A stretch of 12,536 nucleotides of DNA. Source: an uncultured Muribaculaceae bacterium (GTDB taxonomy: Bacteria; Bacteroidota; Bacteroidia; Bacteroidales; Muribaculaceae). Positions 5,717-12,536 of the stretch are shown here, one piece after another. The notes under the pieces were generated by a model. It had not been told where the DNA came from and did not search any database. It saw only the letters and a list, made by a program, of their open reading frames with translations. Position numbers and translations under genes: made by a program. The stretch's first letter is position 1; each line of letters begins with the position of its first letter. The DNA lies in contig CAJLLX010000053.1 in NCBI GenBank assembly GCA_905207535.1, forward strand, positions 1 to 12,536, given 5' to 3'.

Positions 5717-7027
5717 ATGACGCAAAAAGGATTGAAAACGGTCAATATCATCACGCTGGGATGCTCCAAAAATCTTGTGGACACCGAGCGTGTGCTCCAT
5801 ATGCTCCGCGAAGCGGGGTTTGACGCTCGCCACGAGTCGGACCGGCCCTCAGAGATAGCGGTGATCAACACCTGTGGCTTCATCGGCGACGCCAAGGAGG
5901 AGAGCATCGACACCATCATGGGGCTTGTCGATGCCAAAAACCGCGGCCTGGTCAAGGAAATCTATGTGATGGGATGCCTCTCGGAGCGCTACCGCAAGGA
6001 GCTCGAGCAGGAGATCCCCGAGGTAGACCGCTTCTACGGCAAATTCGACTGGACCTCGCTCGCCGACGACCTCGCCCGGCGCCATGCGGCTCCGGTGAGC
6101 TACCGCCGCGCGCTCACCACTCCCCCGCACTACACATATCTTAAAATATCCGAAGGATGCAACCGCCACTGCGCCTTCTGTGCCATCCCGCTCATCACCG
6201 GCAACCATAAGTCGCGCCCCATCGAGGAGATCGAGCAGGAGGTGCGCGAACTGGTGGAAAAGGGTGTGAAGGAGTTCAATGTCATCGCTCAGGACCTCTC
6301 GGCTTATGGCACCGACCTCCCCGGCCGGCAGCAGCGCCTCCCCGAACTTGTGGAGCGGCTGGCCAAAATCGACGGCGTGAAGTGGATACGCCTCCACTAC
6401 GCCTATCCGGCCAGCTTCCCGATGGATCTGCTCCGCGTGATGCGCGAAAATGACAACGTCTGCTCCTATATCGACATCGCCCTGCAGCATAGCTCCGACC
6501 ACATGCTATCGGCCATGCACCGCCACATCACCGCCGCCGAAACCAATGTGCTCCTCGACGAGATGCGCCGGCAGGTGCCCGGTCTGCACATCCGCACCAC
6601 CCTCATGGTGGGTTTCCCCGGAGAGACCGAGGACGACTTCGAGGATCTGCTCCGCTTTGTGCGCGAGGAGCGCTTCGAGCGCATGGGCGCCTTCGCCTAC
6701 TGCGAGGAGGAGGGCACCTTCGCCGCCAACAATTACACCGACGATGTCCCCGAGGAGCTCAAGCAGCAGCGACTCGACAAACTCATGGCCCTTCAGGAGG
6801 AGATTTCGCTCGAGATTCAGCAGCAGAAGGTTGGACAGGAGCTGGAGGTGGTCATCGACCGCGAAGAGGAGGAGTATTACGTAGGGCGCACACAGTGGGA
6901 TTCCCCCGAAGTAGACCCCGAGGTGCTTGTGGAGAAAATCGCCACAATGACTCCCGGCAATTTCTACCGCGTAAAAATCACCCAAGCCCTCCCCTTCGAG
7001 CTCATCGCCACTCCTGTCACCGTCTAA
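5717..7027 (+). CDS. rimO: Ribosomal protein S12 (aspartate) methylthiotransferase
   Basis: A 436-residue radical-SAM enzyme that adds a methylthio group to the conserved aspartate of ribosomal protein S12. The N-terminal domain carries the three auxiliary-cluster cysteines C16 (LGCSKN), C53 (NTCGF) and C87 (MGCLSE). The radical-SAM cluster motif CxxxCxxC is CNRHCAFC (C148, C152, C155). The C-terminal residues from about 370 (ELEVVIDREEEEYYVGR onward) form the TRAM RNA-binding-type domain. The opening VNIITLGCSKNLVDTE and the overall length favour RimO over the tRNA-modifying relatives MiaB and MtaB. The gene lies 74 bp downstream of ftsY, a neighbour pair I recall from other Bacteroidales, and both act around the ribosome. 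No Shine-Dalgarno sequence is seen. Confidence 0.97.
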   Translation: MTQKGLKTVNIITLGCSKNLVDTERVLHMLREAGFDARHESDRPSEIAVINTCGFIGDAKEESIDTIMGLVDAKNRGLVKEIYVMGCLSERYRKELEQEIPEVDRFYGKFDWTSLADDLARRHAAPVSYRRALTTPPHYTYLKISEGCNRHCAFCAIPLITGNHKSRPIEEIEQEVRELVEKGVKEFNVIAQDLSAYGTDLPGRQQRLPELVERLAKIDGVKWIRLHYAYPASFPMDLLRVMRENDNVCSYIDIALQHSSDHMLSAMHRHITAAETNVLLDEMRRQVPGLHIRTTLMVGFPGETEDDFEDLLRFVREERFERMGAFAYCEEEGTFAANNYTDDVPEELKQQRLDKLMALQEEISLEIQQQKVGQELEVVIDREEEEYYVGRTQWDSPEVDPEVLVEKIATMTPGNFYRVKITQALPFELIATPVTV

Positions 7028-7089
7028 AATCTACAATCTACACTCTAAGCTCTAACTAAGCTCTAAGCTCTCAGAACTAAGAACTAAAA
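7028..7089. repeat. Heptamer-phased degenerate repeat filling the rimO-menF gap
   Basis: The 62-bp gap reads as nearly uninterrupted 7-bp units: AATCTAC twice (7028-7041), ACTCTAA, GCTCTAA, a 4-bp partial CTAA, GCTCTAA, GCTCTCA, then GAACTAA twice (7074-7087). An 11-bp exact repeat CTCTAAGCTCT recurs at 7043-7053 and 7061-7071. Because the period is seven, the TAA triplets fall in all three plus-strand frames (for example 7046, 7053, 7057). No promoter or hairpin is visible in it. Confidence 0.85.
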
Positions 7090-8151
7090 ATGTTTTCCCC
7101 CGACCTCATACGCCGCATCGACCTGGCCCTGAGCTGCAAGGACACTTTTGCCCTTGTGCTGATGCCCGGCTCCGACGAGCCGCTGTGGTTCGGGGCTGAA
7201 AACAATACAGCGGACGCCACGCTCGACATCGTGCCGTGGCTTGGCCGCTACGCCCATCGCACAGTCATAGGCAACGCCGCCGCCGGACCCTCCTCCTCCC
7301 CGATGCAGGTGGAGGAGCACTCCACTCGCCGTGCGGATTATATCTCGTCGGTGAGCAAAGTGATAGAGAGTTGCCGCCGAAGGGAGGGGAAGACGGTCTA
7401 CTCGCGGGTGATTTGCGGCGAGACCGACGCCGGCCACTCCTGGGGCCATACGGCCGACCGGCTATTCAGCCGATTCCCCGACACATTCCGCTACATCCTC
7501 TATACACCCGCCACTCAGGGGTGGATGGGCGCCACTCCCGAGACACTCGCGGAATACAGCGCCGACACGGCCACCATGCGCACCGTAGCGCTCGCCGGCA
7601 CCCGCCCGCGACCTGCCGTCGCCACCCCCTGGGACGATAAAAATCTGCGGGAGAACCGATTTGTGTCCGACTACATCCTCTCGGCGCTCCGCTCTCTCGG
7701 CCTCGAGCCCAGGGTGGACACTGTCGGCAATGTGGGCTACGGCGCCATAGAGCATCTCTGCGCCCACATCAGCTGTCAGGCCCCGGCCGCGATGCTTCCG
7801 CAGATCATCGATGCGCTCAATCCCACTCCGGCTCTCTGCGGCTACCCGCTGGGCGACGCCGTCAGCGACATCGCGCTCTATGAGCGCCACCGGCGGCATC
7901 TCTACGGCGGATACATCGCCGTGCGCGACAGCAAGGGGTATCATGCTTATGTGAATCTGCGCTGCGTCCACTTCGACTCACGGCGCTTCTGCATCTATGG
8001 CGGCGGAGGCATAGTGTCGGCATCCGTCCCCGCTAAAGAATATGCCGAAACAGAAGCCAAAACATCGTTCTTGCGCCAACTTCTCGTCAGGGAAAGTGTT
8101 GTAAATTTAGAGACAGATTTGCCCCCACATTCAATGCATTCCTACAATTAA
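7090..8151 (+). CDS. menF: Isochorismate synthase (chorismate-binding MenF/EntC family)
   Basis: A 353-residue chorismate-utilising enzyme, expected to convert chorismate to isochorismate for menaquinone synthesis. Family blocks in order are GKTVYSR (100-106), GWMGATPETL (144-153), TVALAGTRPR (165-174), KNLRENRF (184-191), GAIEHLCAHI (218-227), LNPTPALCGYP (243-253), GGYIAVRD (273-280) and GGGGIVSASVPAKEYAETEAK (304-324). K101 sits where MenF and EntC have the lysine that activates water, and E151 matches their acid glutamate; anthranilate and aminodeoxychorismate synthases lack this lysine, which is the reason for the call. The N-terminal region is short and divergent. The other menaquinone genes do not follow; a patatin gene does, 17 bp downstream. 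A siderophore role (EntC) cannot be excluded from sequence, but no siderophore gene is visible nearby. Confidence 0.9.
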   Translation: MFSPDLIRRIDLALSCKDTFALVLMPGSDEPLWFGAENNTADATLDIVPWLGRYAHRTVIGNAAAGPSSSPMQVEEHSTRRADYISSVSKVIESCRRREGKTVYSRVICGETDAGHSWGHTADRLFSRFPDTFRYILYTPATQGWMGATPETLAEYSADTATMRTVALAGTRPRPAVATPWDDKNLRENRFVSDYILSALRSLGLEPRVDTVGNVGYGAIEHLCAHISCQAPAAMLPQIIDALNPTPALCGYPLGDAVSDIALYERHRRHLYGGYIAVRDSKGYHAYVNLRCVHFDSRRFCIYGGGGIVSASVPAKEYAETEAKTSFLRQLLVRESVVNLETDLPPHSMHSYN

Positions 8152-8168
8152 GCTATTACACCGACATC

Positions 8169-9038
8169 ATGAGCAACCTGACAGAAACCGGCAACCTGAC
8201 AGAAAAGGGCAACCTGACCGACCGAACATTCACCCGCCGTGCCACACCCGATATCCTCCCGCTCCGGGAGGGTGAGAAAGTCTACGACCTCGGCATAGCC
8301 CTCAGCGGCGGAGGTGCCCGCGGATTCGCCCACGCCGGTGCCCTCAAGGCGCTGGAGGAGGCCGGCTACCGCCCCGATGTCATCGCCGGAGTGTCGGCCG
8401 GATCTGTGGCCGGTGTGCTCTATGCCGCCGGAGTAGCTCCCGACGAGATCCTGCGCCTCTTTACCGAGCTGAAATTCACCGACCTTTGCACCCTCAGCCT
8501 CCGCGGCGGCGAGGGGATCTTCTCGCTCGAAAAATTCAAGAAATTCATCGAAGTCAACACAGGCGTCGACCTTATAGAGCAGCTCAAGATACCCACATTC
8601 ATCGGCGCCACCGACATAGACCGCGGAGAGCCGGCCGAATTCCACTCCGGTCCCATCGGCGACCGCGTGGTAGCCTCGTGCAGCATCCCCATCGTGTTCA
8701 ATCCGGTGAATATCGACGGCACCCACTATGTCGACGGAGGTGTGCTCCGCAATCTCCCCGCATGGATCATCCGCAACCGATGCCGCAAACTCATCGGCAT
8801 CAACTGCTCGCCTCTCACCGGATTCAGCTACAAGAAATCTATCTTCGACATCGCCATGCGCACCTACAATCTCATGGCGAAGTCTAATCAATACGACGAC
8901 ATGAAGCTCTGCGACCATGTCATCATCACCCCCGAACTGTCGGGCTACAAAGTGTTCAATCTCAAGGATATCAACAAGGTCTTTCTCAGCGGATATGCCG
9001 CCGCACACCGCGCCATCAAGGACTGGGAAAGCCGGTAG
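8169..9038 (+). CDS. Patatin-like phospholipase family protein
   Basis: A 289-residue serine lipase-type acyl hydrolase with the catalytic Ser-Asp dyad of the patatin family. The oxyanion-hole motif GGGARG is at 47-52, the nucleophile elbow GVSAGS has the active serine at S76, and the DGG motif gives the catalytic aspartate D189. It probably hydrolyses an ester bond in a phospholipid or other acyl lipid; the real substrate is unknown. There is no signal peptide, so it looks cytoplasmic or membrane-associated. Residues 2-19 are three copies of a hexapeptide (SNLTET, GNLTEK, GNLTDR) encoded by an 18-bp repeat, and the catalytic domain only begins near residue 38. The ATG at 8169 is the first in frame after the isochorismate synthase stop; the 17-bp gap indicates cotranscription. 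A shorter form starting later is unlikely, since no suitable ATG exists before GGGARG. Confidence 0.93.
   Translation: MSNLTETGNLTEKGNLTDRTFTRRATPDILPLREGEKVYDLGIALSGGGARGFAHAGALKALEEAGYRPDVIAGVSAGSVAGVLYAAGVAPDEILRLFTELKFTDLCTLSLRGGEGIFSLEKFKKFIEVNTGVDLIEQLKIPTFIGATDIDRGEPAEFHSGPIGDRVVASCSIPIVFNPVNIDGTHYVDGGVLRNLPAWIIRNRCRKLIGINCSPLTGFSYKKSIFDIAMRTYNLMAKSNQYDDMKLCDHVIITPELSGYKVFNLKDINKVFLSGYAAAHRAIKDWESR
8172..8225 (+). repeat. Three 18-bp in-frame repeats at the start of the patatin gene
   Basis: Units at 8172-8189, 8190-8207 and 8208-8225 share the core GCAACCTGAC and encode SNLTET, GNLTEK and GNLTDR directly after the initiator methionine. The first two differ at only three bases, which suggests fairly recent duplication or slippage. 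Confidence 0.9.
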
Positions 9039-9091
9039 AGCGCCCGATCAGCCGTAACCGAAGTCACAAGCATATCAAAACGACTGACAAT

Positions 9092-9098
9092 AAAGGAG
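9092..9098 (+). promoter_or_regulatory. Strong Shine-Dalgarno sequence before the GH13 gene
   Basis: AAAGGAG ends four bases before the ATG at 9103. It supports that start codon. Most other genes of this window lack such a site, as expected for Bacteroidota, which makes it stand out. Confidence 0.5.
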
Positions 9099-9102
9099 AT
9101 AT

Positions 9103-10848
9103 ATGAAACCAATCGTCACCACATCCCCATCAAAGAGCGTCGCCGGTGCTACAACGGCGTCGCGCAAAGCTCATACGAAAAATTTTGCCAAGCCGGTCAT
9201 CTATCAGATGCTCCCGAGGCTCTTCGCCAATACCAACGCCGACCTCGTGCCCGATGGCACCATAGAGCAGAACGGCTGCGGCAAACTCAATCAGATCACC
9301 GACACCGTGCTCCGCGAGATCCGCGACCTCGGCGTCACCCACGTGTGGTACACCGGCGTCATAGAGCACGCCAATGCCACCGACTACTCGGCCTTCGGCA
9401 TCGCTCCCGACAATCCCTATGTGGTAAAAGGTAAGGCCGGATCGCCATACGCCATCAAAGACTACTACGACATCGACCCCGACGTGGCCGAGAGCGTGCC
9501 CGACCGCATGCACGAATGGGAAGCGCTGATAGAGCGCACCCACCGCGCGGGGATGAAGGTGGTGATGGACTTCGTGCCCAACCATGTGGCACGCCGCTAC
9601 CACAGCGACGCGGCCCCCAAGGGGGTGGAGGACTTCGGTGCCTCCGACGATACCACGAAATTTTTCTCCCACACCAACGATTTCTACTATATCCCCCGAC
9701 AGTTGTTCCAGCCGCAATTTCCAATCGGCGACTACGTGGAATTTCCCGCCAAAGCCTCGGGCAACGACTGCTTCAACGCATTTCCCACGCGCAACGACTG
9801 GTATGAGACCGTAAAGCTCAACTACGGACACGACTACGGCGACGGCTCGCTCCATTTCAGCCCCATCCCTCCGGTGTGGCTCAAGATGCTCCGCATCCTC
9901 CGCTTCTGGGCGGCTAAGGGGGTGGATGCCTTCCGCTGCGACATGGTGTTCATGGTACCGGTAGAGTTCTGGGAGTGGGCCATACCGATGGTAAAGGCCA
10001 CCTATCCCGACGTGCAGTTTATCGCCGAGATCTACGATGTAGGCCAATATCGCGAGTTTCTGGAGCGCGGCCATTTCGACTACCTCTACGATAAGGTGAA
10101 CCTCTACGACTCGCTCCGCGCCGTGCAGTGCAGCCATCACTCCGCCGCCACCCTCACCGAGTGCTGGCAGCGCATCGACGGCATCGGCCACCGCATGCTC
10201 AATTTCCTCGAGAATCACGATGAGCAGCGCTTCGCCTCGGAGCAGTATGCCGGTGATGCCGCCAAGGTGCTCCCCTCGCTGGTGGTGAGCTCTATGATGA
10301 GCACCGCCCCCTTCATGATCTACTTCGGACAGGAACTTGGCGAGAAGGGTGAGGATGCCGAGGGATTCAGCGGACGCGACGGACGCACCACCATCTTCGA
10401 CTACTGGAGCGTCTCCACCGTGCGCCGCTGGCTCAACGATGGCAAGGCCGACGGCGGCCAGCTCTCCCCCGAGGAGATGGCTCTGCGCGGTGTCTACCGC
10501 CGTGTGCTCAATCTGCTCAACTCCGAGCCGGCCATCTACCGCGGACAATTCTTCGACCTGATGTATGTCAACTTTGACAACCCCGACTTCTCGCCGCATA
10601 CCCACTACGCCTTCCTGCGCCACGACGGCGACACCACGCTGTTGATCGCGGTCAACTTCTCCGACCGCCCCTCCACGCTCCGCATCAATGTGCCGTCGCT
10701 CGCCTTCGACATGTTCGACATCAAGGAGGGCAAGCGCATGGCCACCGAGCTCATCTCCGGTCGCCGCCAGAGCAAGACACTCAGCACATCGGTGCCCTTC
10801 ACCACCGAAATCGCCCCCTGGGGCGCCGTGGTGTGGAAGATGAAGTGA
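9103..10848 (+). CDS. Alpha-amylase family (GH13) glycosidase or transglycosylase
   Basis: A 581-residue GH13 protein with an intact catalytic machinery. The four conserved regions are DFVPNH (156-161), GVDAFRCDM with nucleophile D280, FIAEIY with acid/base E309, and FLENHDE with transition-state stabiliser D373. The barrel starts near residue 30 (AKPVIYQMLPRLF) and is followed from about residue 500 by a C-terminal beta domain. The first 29 residues are rich in Ser, Thr and Lys, with no hydrophobic core, so no signal peptide is seen and the protein is probably cytoplasmic. That argues for a role on internal or imported alpha-glucans rather than extracellular starch; hydrolase versus glucanotransferase cannot be decided from the motifs. 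The ATG at 9103 is supported by AAAGGAG just upstream, an unusually good Shine-Dalgarno sequence for this phylum. It lies 64 bp after the patatin gene. Confidence 0.92.
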   Translation: MKPIVTTSPSKSVAGATTASRKAHTKNFAKPVIYQMLPRLFANTNADLVPDGTIEQNGCGKLNQITDTVLREIRDLGVTHVWYTGVIEHANATDYSAFGIAPDNPYVVKGKAGSPYAIKDYYDIDPDVAESVPDRMHEWEALIERTHRAGMKVVMDFVPNHVARRYHSDAAPKGVEDFGASDDTTKFFSHTNDFYYIPRQLFQPQFPIGDYVEFPAKASGNDCFNAFPTRNDWYETVKLNYGHDYGDGSLHFSPIPPVWLKMLRILRFWAAKGVDAFRCDMVFMVPVEFWEWAIPMVKATYPDVQFIAEIYDVGQYREFLERGHFDYLYDKVNLYDSLRAVQCSHHSAATLTECWQRIDGIGHRMLNFLENHDEQRFASEQYAGDAAKVLPSLVVSSMMSTAPFMIYFGQELGEKGEDAEGFSGRDGRTTIFDYWSVSTVRRWLNDGKADGGQLSPEEMALRGVYRRVLNLLNSEPAIYRGQFFDLMYVNFDNPDFSPHTHYAFLRHDGDTTLLIAVNFSDRPSTLRINVPSLAFDMFDIKEGKRMATELISGRRQSKTLSTSVPFTTEIAPWGAVVWKMK

Positions 10849-10851
10849 ACA

Positions 10852-10880
10852 GCCCGGTCCCTTTTCCACTCTCTCCGGGC
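10852..10880 (+). terminator. Weak inverted repeat after the GH13 gene
   Basis: GCCCGG (10852-10857) and CCGGGC (10875-10880) form a 6-bp GC stem with a 17-nt loop, starting three bases past the GH13 stop. There is no T-tract. It may reduce read-through into the GH20 gene. The 107-bp gap shows no clear promoter. Confidence 0.25.
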
Positions 10881-10955
10881 CTGGCTCGCCCTTGTCTCTC
10901 TCCCAGCTGTGACATACGGTTTTGATATTATCACATTTCCCTAGCATCTATCTCC

Positions 10956-12536
10956 ATGGTAAACAAAAGCCAATCAAGCATCTCAGGCAGAGTGTCGGCG
11001 CTATGCCTTCCGGCTCTGCTGAGCCTCACCATCGCAGGATGCTCCCATCCCGTGACAACTACGGCCGACTATCGTGTGGTACCTCTCCCCTCGGTAATCG
11101 AGACCACCGACAGCAGCTCAGTGTTCACCCTCTCCGATGCCACTGAAATAGTGGTTGAGGAGCCCGGCGACTCGGCATTGCTCAAAAATGCCGAACTTTT
11201 CGCCGGCTATATCAGCGACATCACCGACATCACTCCCGGCTCGAAGTCGCGCAAAAATGTGATAGTGCTCCGCAAGGACCTCTCCGACCCGAGCGCCGAC
11301 GCCTACACGGTGGATGTCACCGCCGACAGCATCATAGTGCGCGGAGCCTCGGCCGCGGGCAATTTCTACGGCCTGCAGACCCTGCGCAAAGCCATCGACG
11401 CCTCCGTCGAGGGTGCCACAGAGGTCAGCTACCCCGCCGTGCATATCTACGACGCTCCCCGCTTCGCCTACCGTGGTGCCCACTTCGACACCTCGCGCCA
11501 CTTCTTTACCCCCGACAGCCTCAAGATCTTCATCGACATGCTGGCCCTGCACAATGTCAACCGCTTCCACTGGCACCTCACCGACGACCAGGGGTGGCGC
11601 ATCGAGATCAAGAGCCGCCCCGAGCTGGCCGAAAAGGGACAGTGGCGCTCCGGTACCATCACCGGCGACATACACGATGACGACAGCCTCAACACCTACG
11701 ACAGCATCCCCTACGGGGGCTACTACACTCAGGATCAGGTGCGCGACATTGTGGCCTACGCCGCCGACCGCCACATCACAGTGATTCCCGAAATAGACAT
11801 GCCGGGTCACATGCAGGCTGCCCTGGCCACTTACCCCGAACTGGGATGCACTGGTGGCCCGTATGAGGTATGGCGCCGCTGGGGAGTGTCGGAGGATGTG
11901 CTCTGCGCCGGCAACGACAGCGTCTACAAGTTCATCGAGGATGTTCTGGGCGAGATCATCGACCTTTTCCCGGGCGAATATATCCACATCGGCGGCGACG
12001 AATGCCCCAAAGTGCGCTGGACCTCCTGCCCCAAATGTCAGGCCAAAATCCGCGAGCTGGGGCTTAAATCCGACTCCCGGAGCACCGCCGAGCAGAAGCT
12101 GCAGACCTACTTCATGAGCCGCGCATCGGAGTTTCTCACCCGCCACGGCCGCAAGGTGATAGGTTGGAACGAGATGCTCGAGGGCGGACTGCCCGATGGC
12201 GCGATAGTGATGTCCTGGACCGGCATCGGAGGCGCCGTGGAGGCCGCACGCCAGGGCCACGACGCCATCCTCACCCCCTGCGGTGTCTGCTACTTCGATT
12301 TCGTGCAGTCTGACGACCCGTCAGAGCCGCGCGGAGCCAACTGGGGCCACCCCACCACGGTGGAAGCGGTCTACAACTTCAATCCCGCTCCAGCCGAACT
12401 GACGCCCGAACAGCAGCACCACATTCTCGGCGTGCAGTCAAATCTCTGGTGTGAATATATCACCACAATGAGCCATGCGCAGTATATGGAGCTCCCCCGC
12501 CTGGCCGCGCTGTCAGAAGTACAATGGTGCAGCGGC
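10956..12536 (+). CDS. Beta-N-acetylhexosaminidase (GH20) lipoprotein, 3' end outside the window
   Basis: An open frame of 527 codons from the ATG at 10956 that runs off the right edge with no stop. It should release terminal beta-linked N-acetylhexosamine from glycans. The N-terminus is a lipoprotein signal with lipobox TIAGC, so C29 is the likely lipidated residue. The residues after it (SHPVTT) lack the acidic stretch of the Bacteroidota surface-export signal, suggesting a periplasm-facing lipoprotein. A GH20b-type N-terminal domain covers about 38-160, then the barrel: RGAHFDTSRHF (173-183), FHWHLTDDQGWRIE (204-217), PEIDMPGH (278-285), and the catalytic pair D348-E349 in HIGGDE, with later aromatic residues W404, W421 and W498 in conserved positions. 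The frame ends at ALSEVQW (518-524), the last barrel block, so the final helix and any C-terminal domain are missing. A chitobiase role or a host-glycan role are both possible. Confidence 0.95.
   Translation, partial: MVNKSQSSISGRVSALCLPALLSLTIAGCSHPVTTTADYRVVPLPSVIETTDSSSVFTLSDATEIVVEEPGDSALLKNAELFAGYISDITDITPGSKSRKNVIVLRKDLSDPSADAYTVDVTADSIIVRGASAAGNFYGLQTLRKAIDASVEGATEVSYPAVHIYDAPRFAYRGAHFDTSRHFFTPDSLKIFIDMLALHNVNRFHWHLTDDQGWRIEIKSRPELAEKGQWRSGTITGDIHDDDSLNTYDSIPYGGYYTQDQVRDIVAYAADRHITVIPEIDMPGHMQAALATYPELGCTGGPYEVWRRWGVSEDVLCAGNDSVYKFIEDVLGEIIDLFPGEYIHIGGDECPKVRWTSCPKCQAKIRELGLKSDSRSTAEQKLQTYFMSRASEFLTRHGRKVIGWNEMLEGGLPDGAIVMSWTGIGGAVEAARQGHDAILTPCGVCYFDFVQSDDPSEPRGANWGHPTTVEAVYNFNPAPAELTPEQQHHILGVQSNLWCEYITTMSHAQYMELPRLAALSEVQWCSG

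Noticed and set aside
9130..10947. 605-codon open frame on the minus strand
   Set aside because: It lies opposite the GH13 gene, whose four catalytic regions are intact. The GC-rich codon use of the sense gene leaves the antisense frame free of stops; its translation shows no family motif.
11118..12260. 380-codon open frame on the minus strand
   Set aside because: It is antisense to the GH20 gene, which has a lipobox and the HIGGDE catalytic motif. The antisense product is low-complexity and unrecognisable.
1..12536. Mobile element, prophage, defence or biosynthetic gene cluster
   Set aside because: No transposase, integrase, phage, toxin-antitoxin, nuclease or synthetase motif was found. 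All confident genes are core metabolism, translation, lipid or glycan functions.

Overview
The window looks like a chromosomal housekeeping segment of a GC-rich Bacteroidales bacterium, plausibly Muribaculaceae. Three things point there: two perfect Bacteroidota -7 elements (TACCTTTG) facing away from each other in the pyrB/ftsY gap, the gene runs pyrB-pyrI-flavin reductase-glyA and ftsY-rimO that are familiar from Bacteroidales, and a lipoprotein-type GH20 hexosaminidase. The family-level placement is inference from memory of gene order and base composition, not from a search.

Layout. Positions 1-296 hold no convincing gene. They are AT-rich at first, then carry a palindrome with a T-tract, short direct repeats, a stem-loop and a degenerate ~24-bp tandem repeat that runs into the 3' end of the first gene. 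On the minus strand, read from high to low coordinates, lie pyrB, pyrI, a flavin reductase-like gene and glyA (4531 down to 1190), closed by a stem-loop and a very strong 33-bp palindrome. A plsC-type acyltransferase follows (1025-297). A 133-bp divergent promoter region (4532-4664) separates this block from the plus-strand run: ftsY, rimO, an isochorismate synthase (menF/entC type), a patatin-like phospholipase, a GH13 glycoside hydrolase-family protein and a GH20 beta-hexosaminidase lipoprotein. The last gene runs off the right edge without a stop.

How the genes fit together. PyrB and PyrI form aspartate transcarbamoylase, the committed step of pyrimidine synthesis. GlyA supplies glycine and one-carbon units for nucleotide synthesis, so the minus-strand block has a nucleotide-precursor theme; the flavin reductase's role in it is unknown. 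FtsY delivers ribosomes to the membrane and RimO methylthiolates ribosomal protein S12, a translation pair. The isochorismate synthase probably feeds menaquinone synthesis. The acyltransferase and patatin act on lipids. The GH13 and GH20 proteins act on carbohydrates, one apparently in the cytoplasm and one anchored in the envelope.

I found no mobile element, CRISPR array, RNA gene, defence system or biosynthetic cluster, and no clear sign of a new system. The items most worth a second look are noncoding: a heptamer-phased repeat filling the rimO-menF gap, the 24-bp repeats at the plsC 3' end, the hairpins and duplicated 14-mers between glyA and plsC, and an 18-bp in-frame repeat that makes up the patatin N-terminus.
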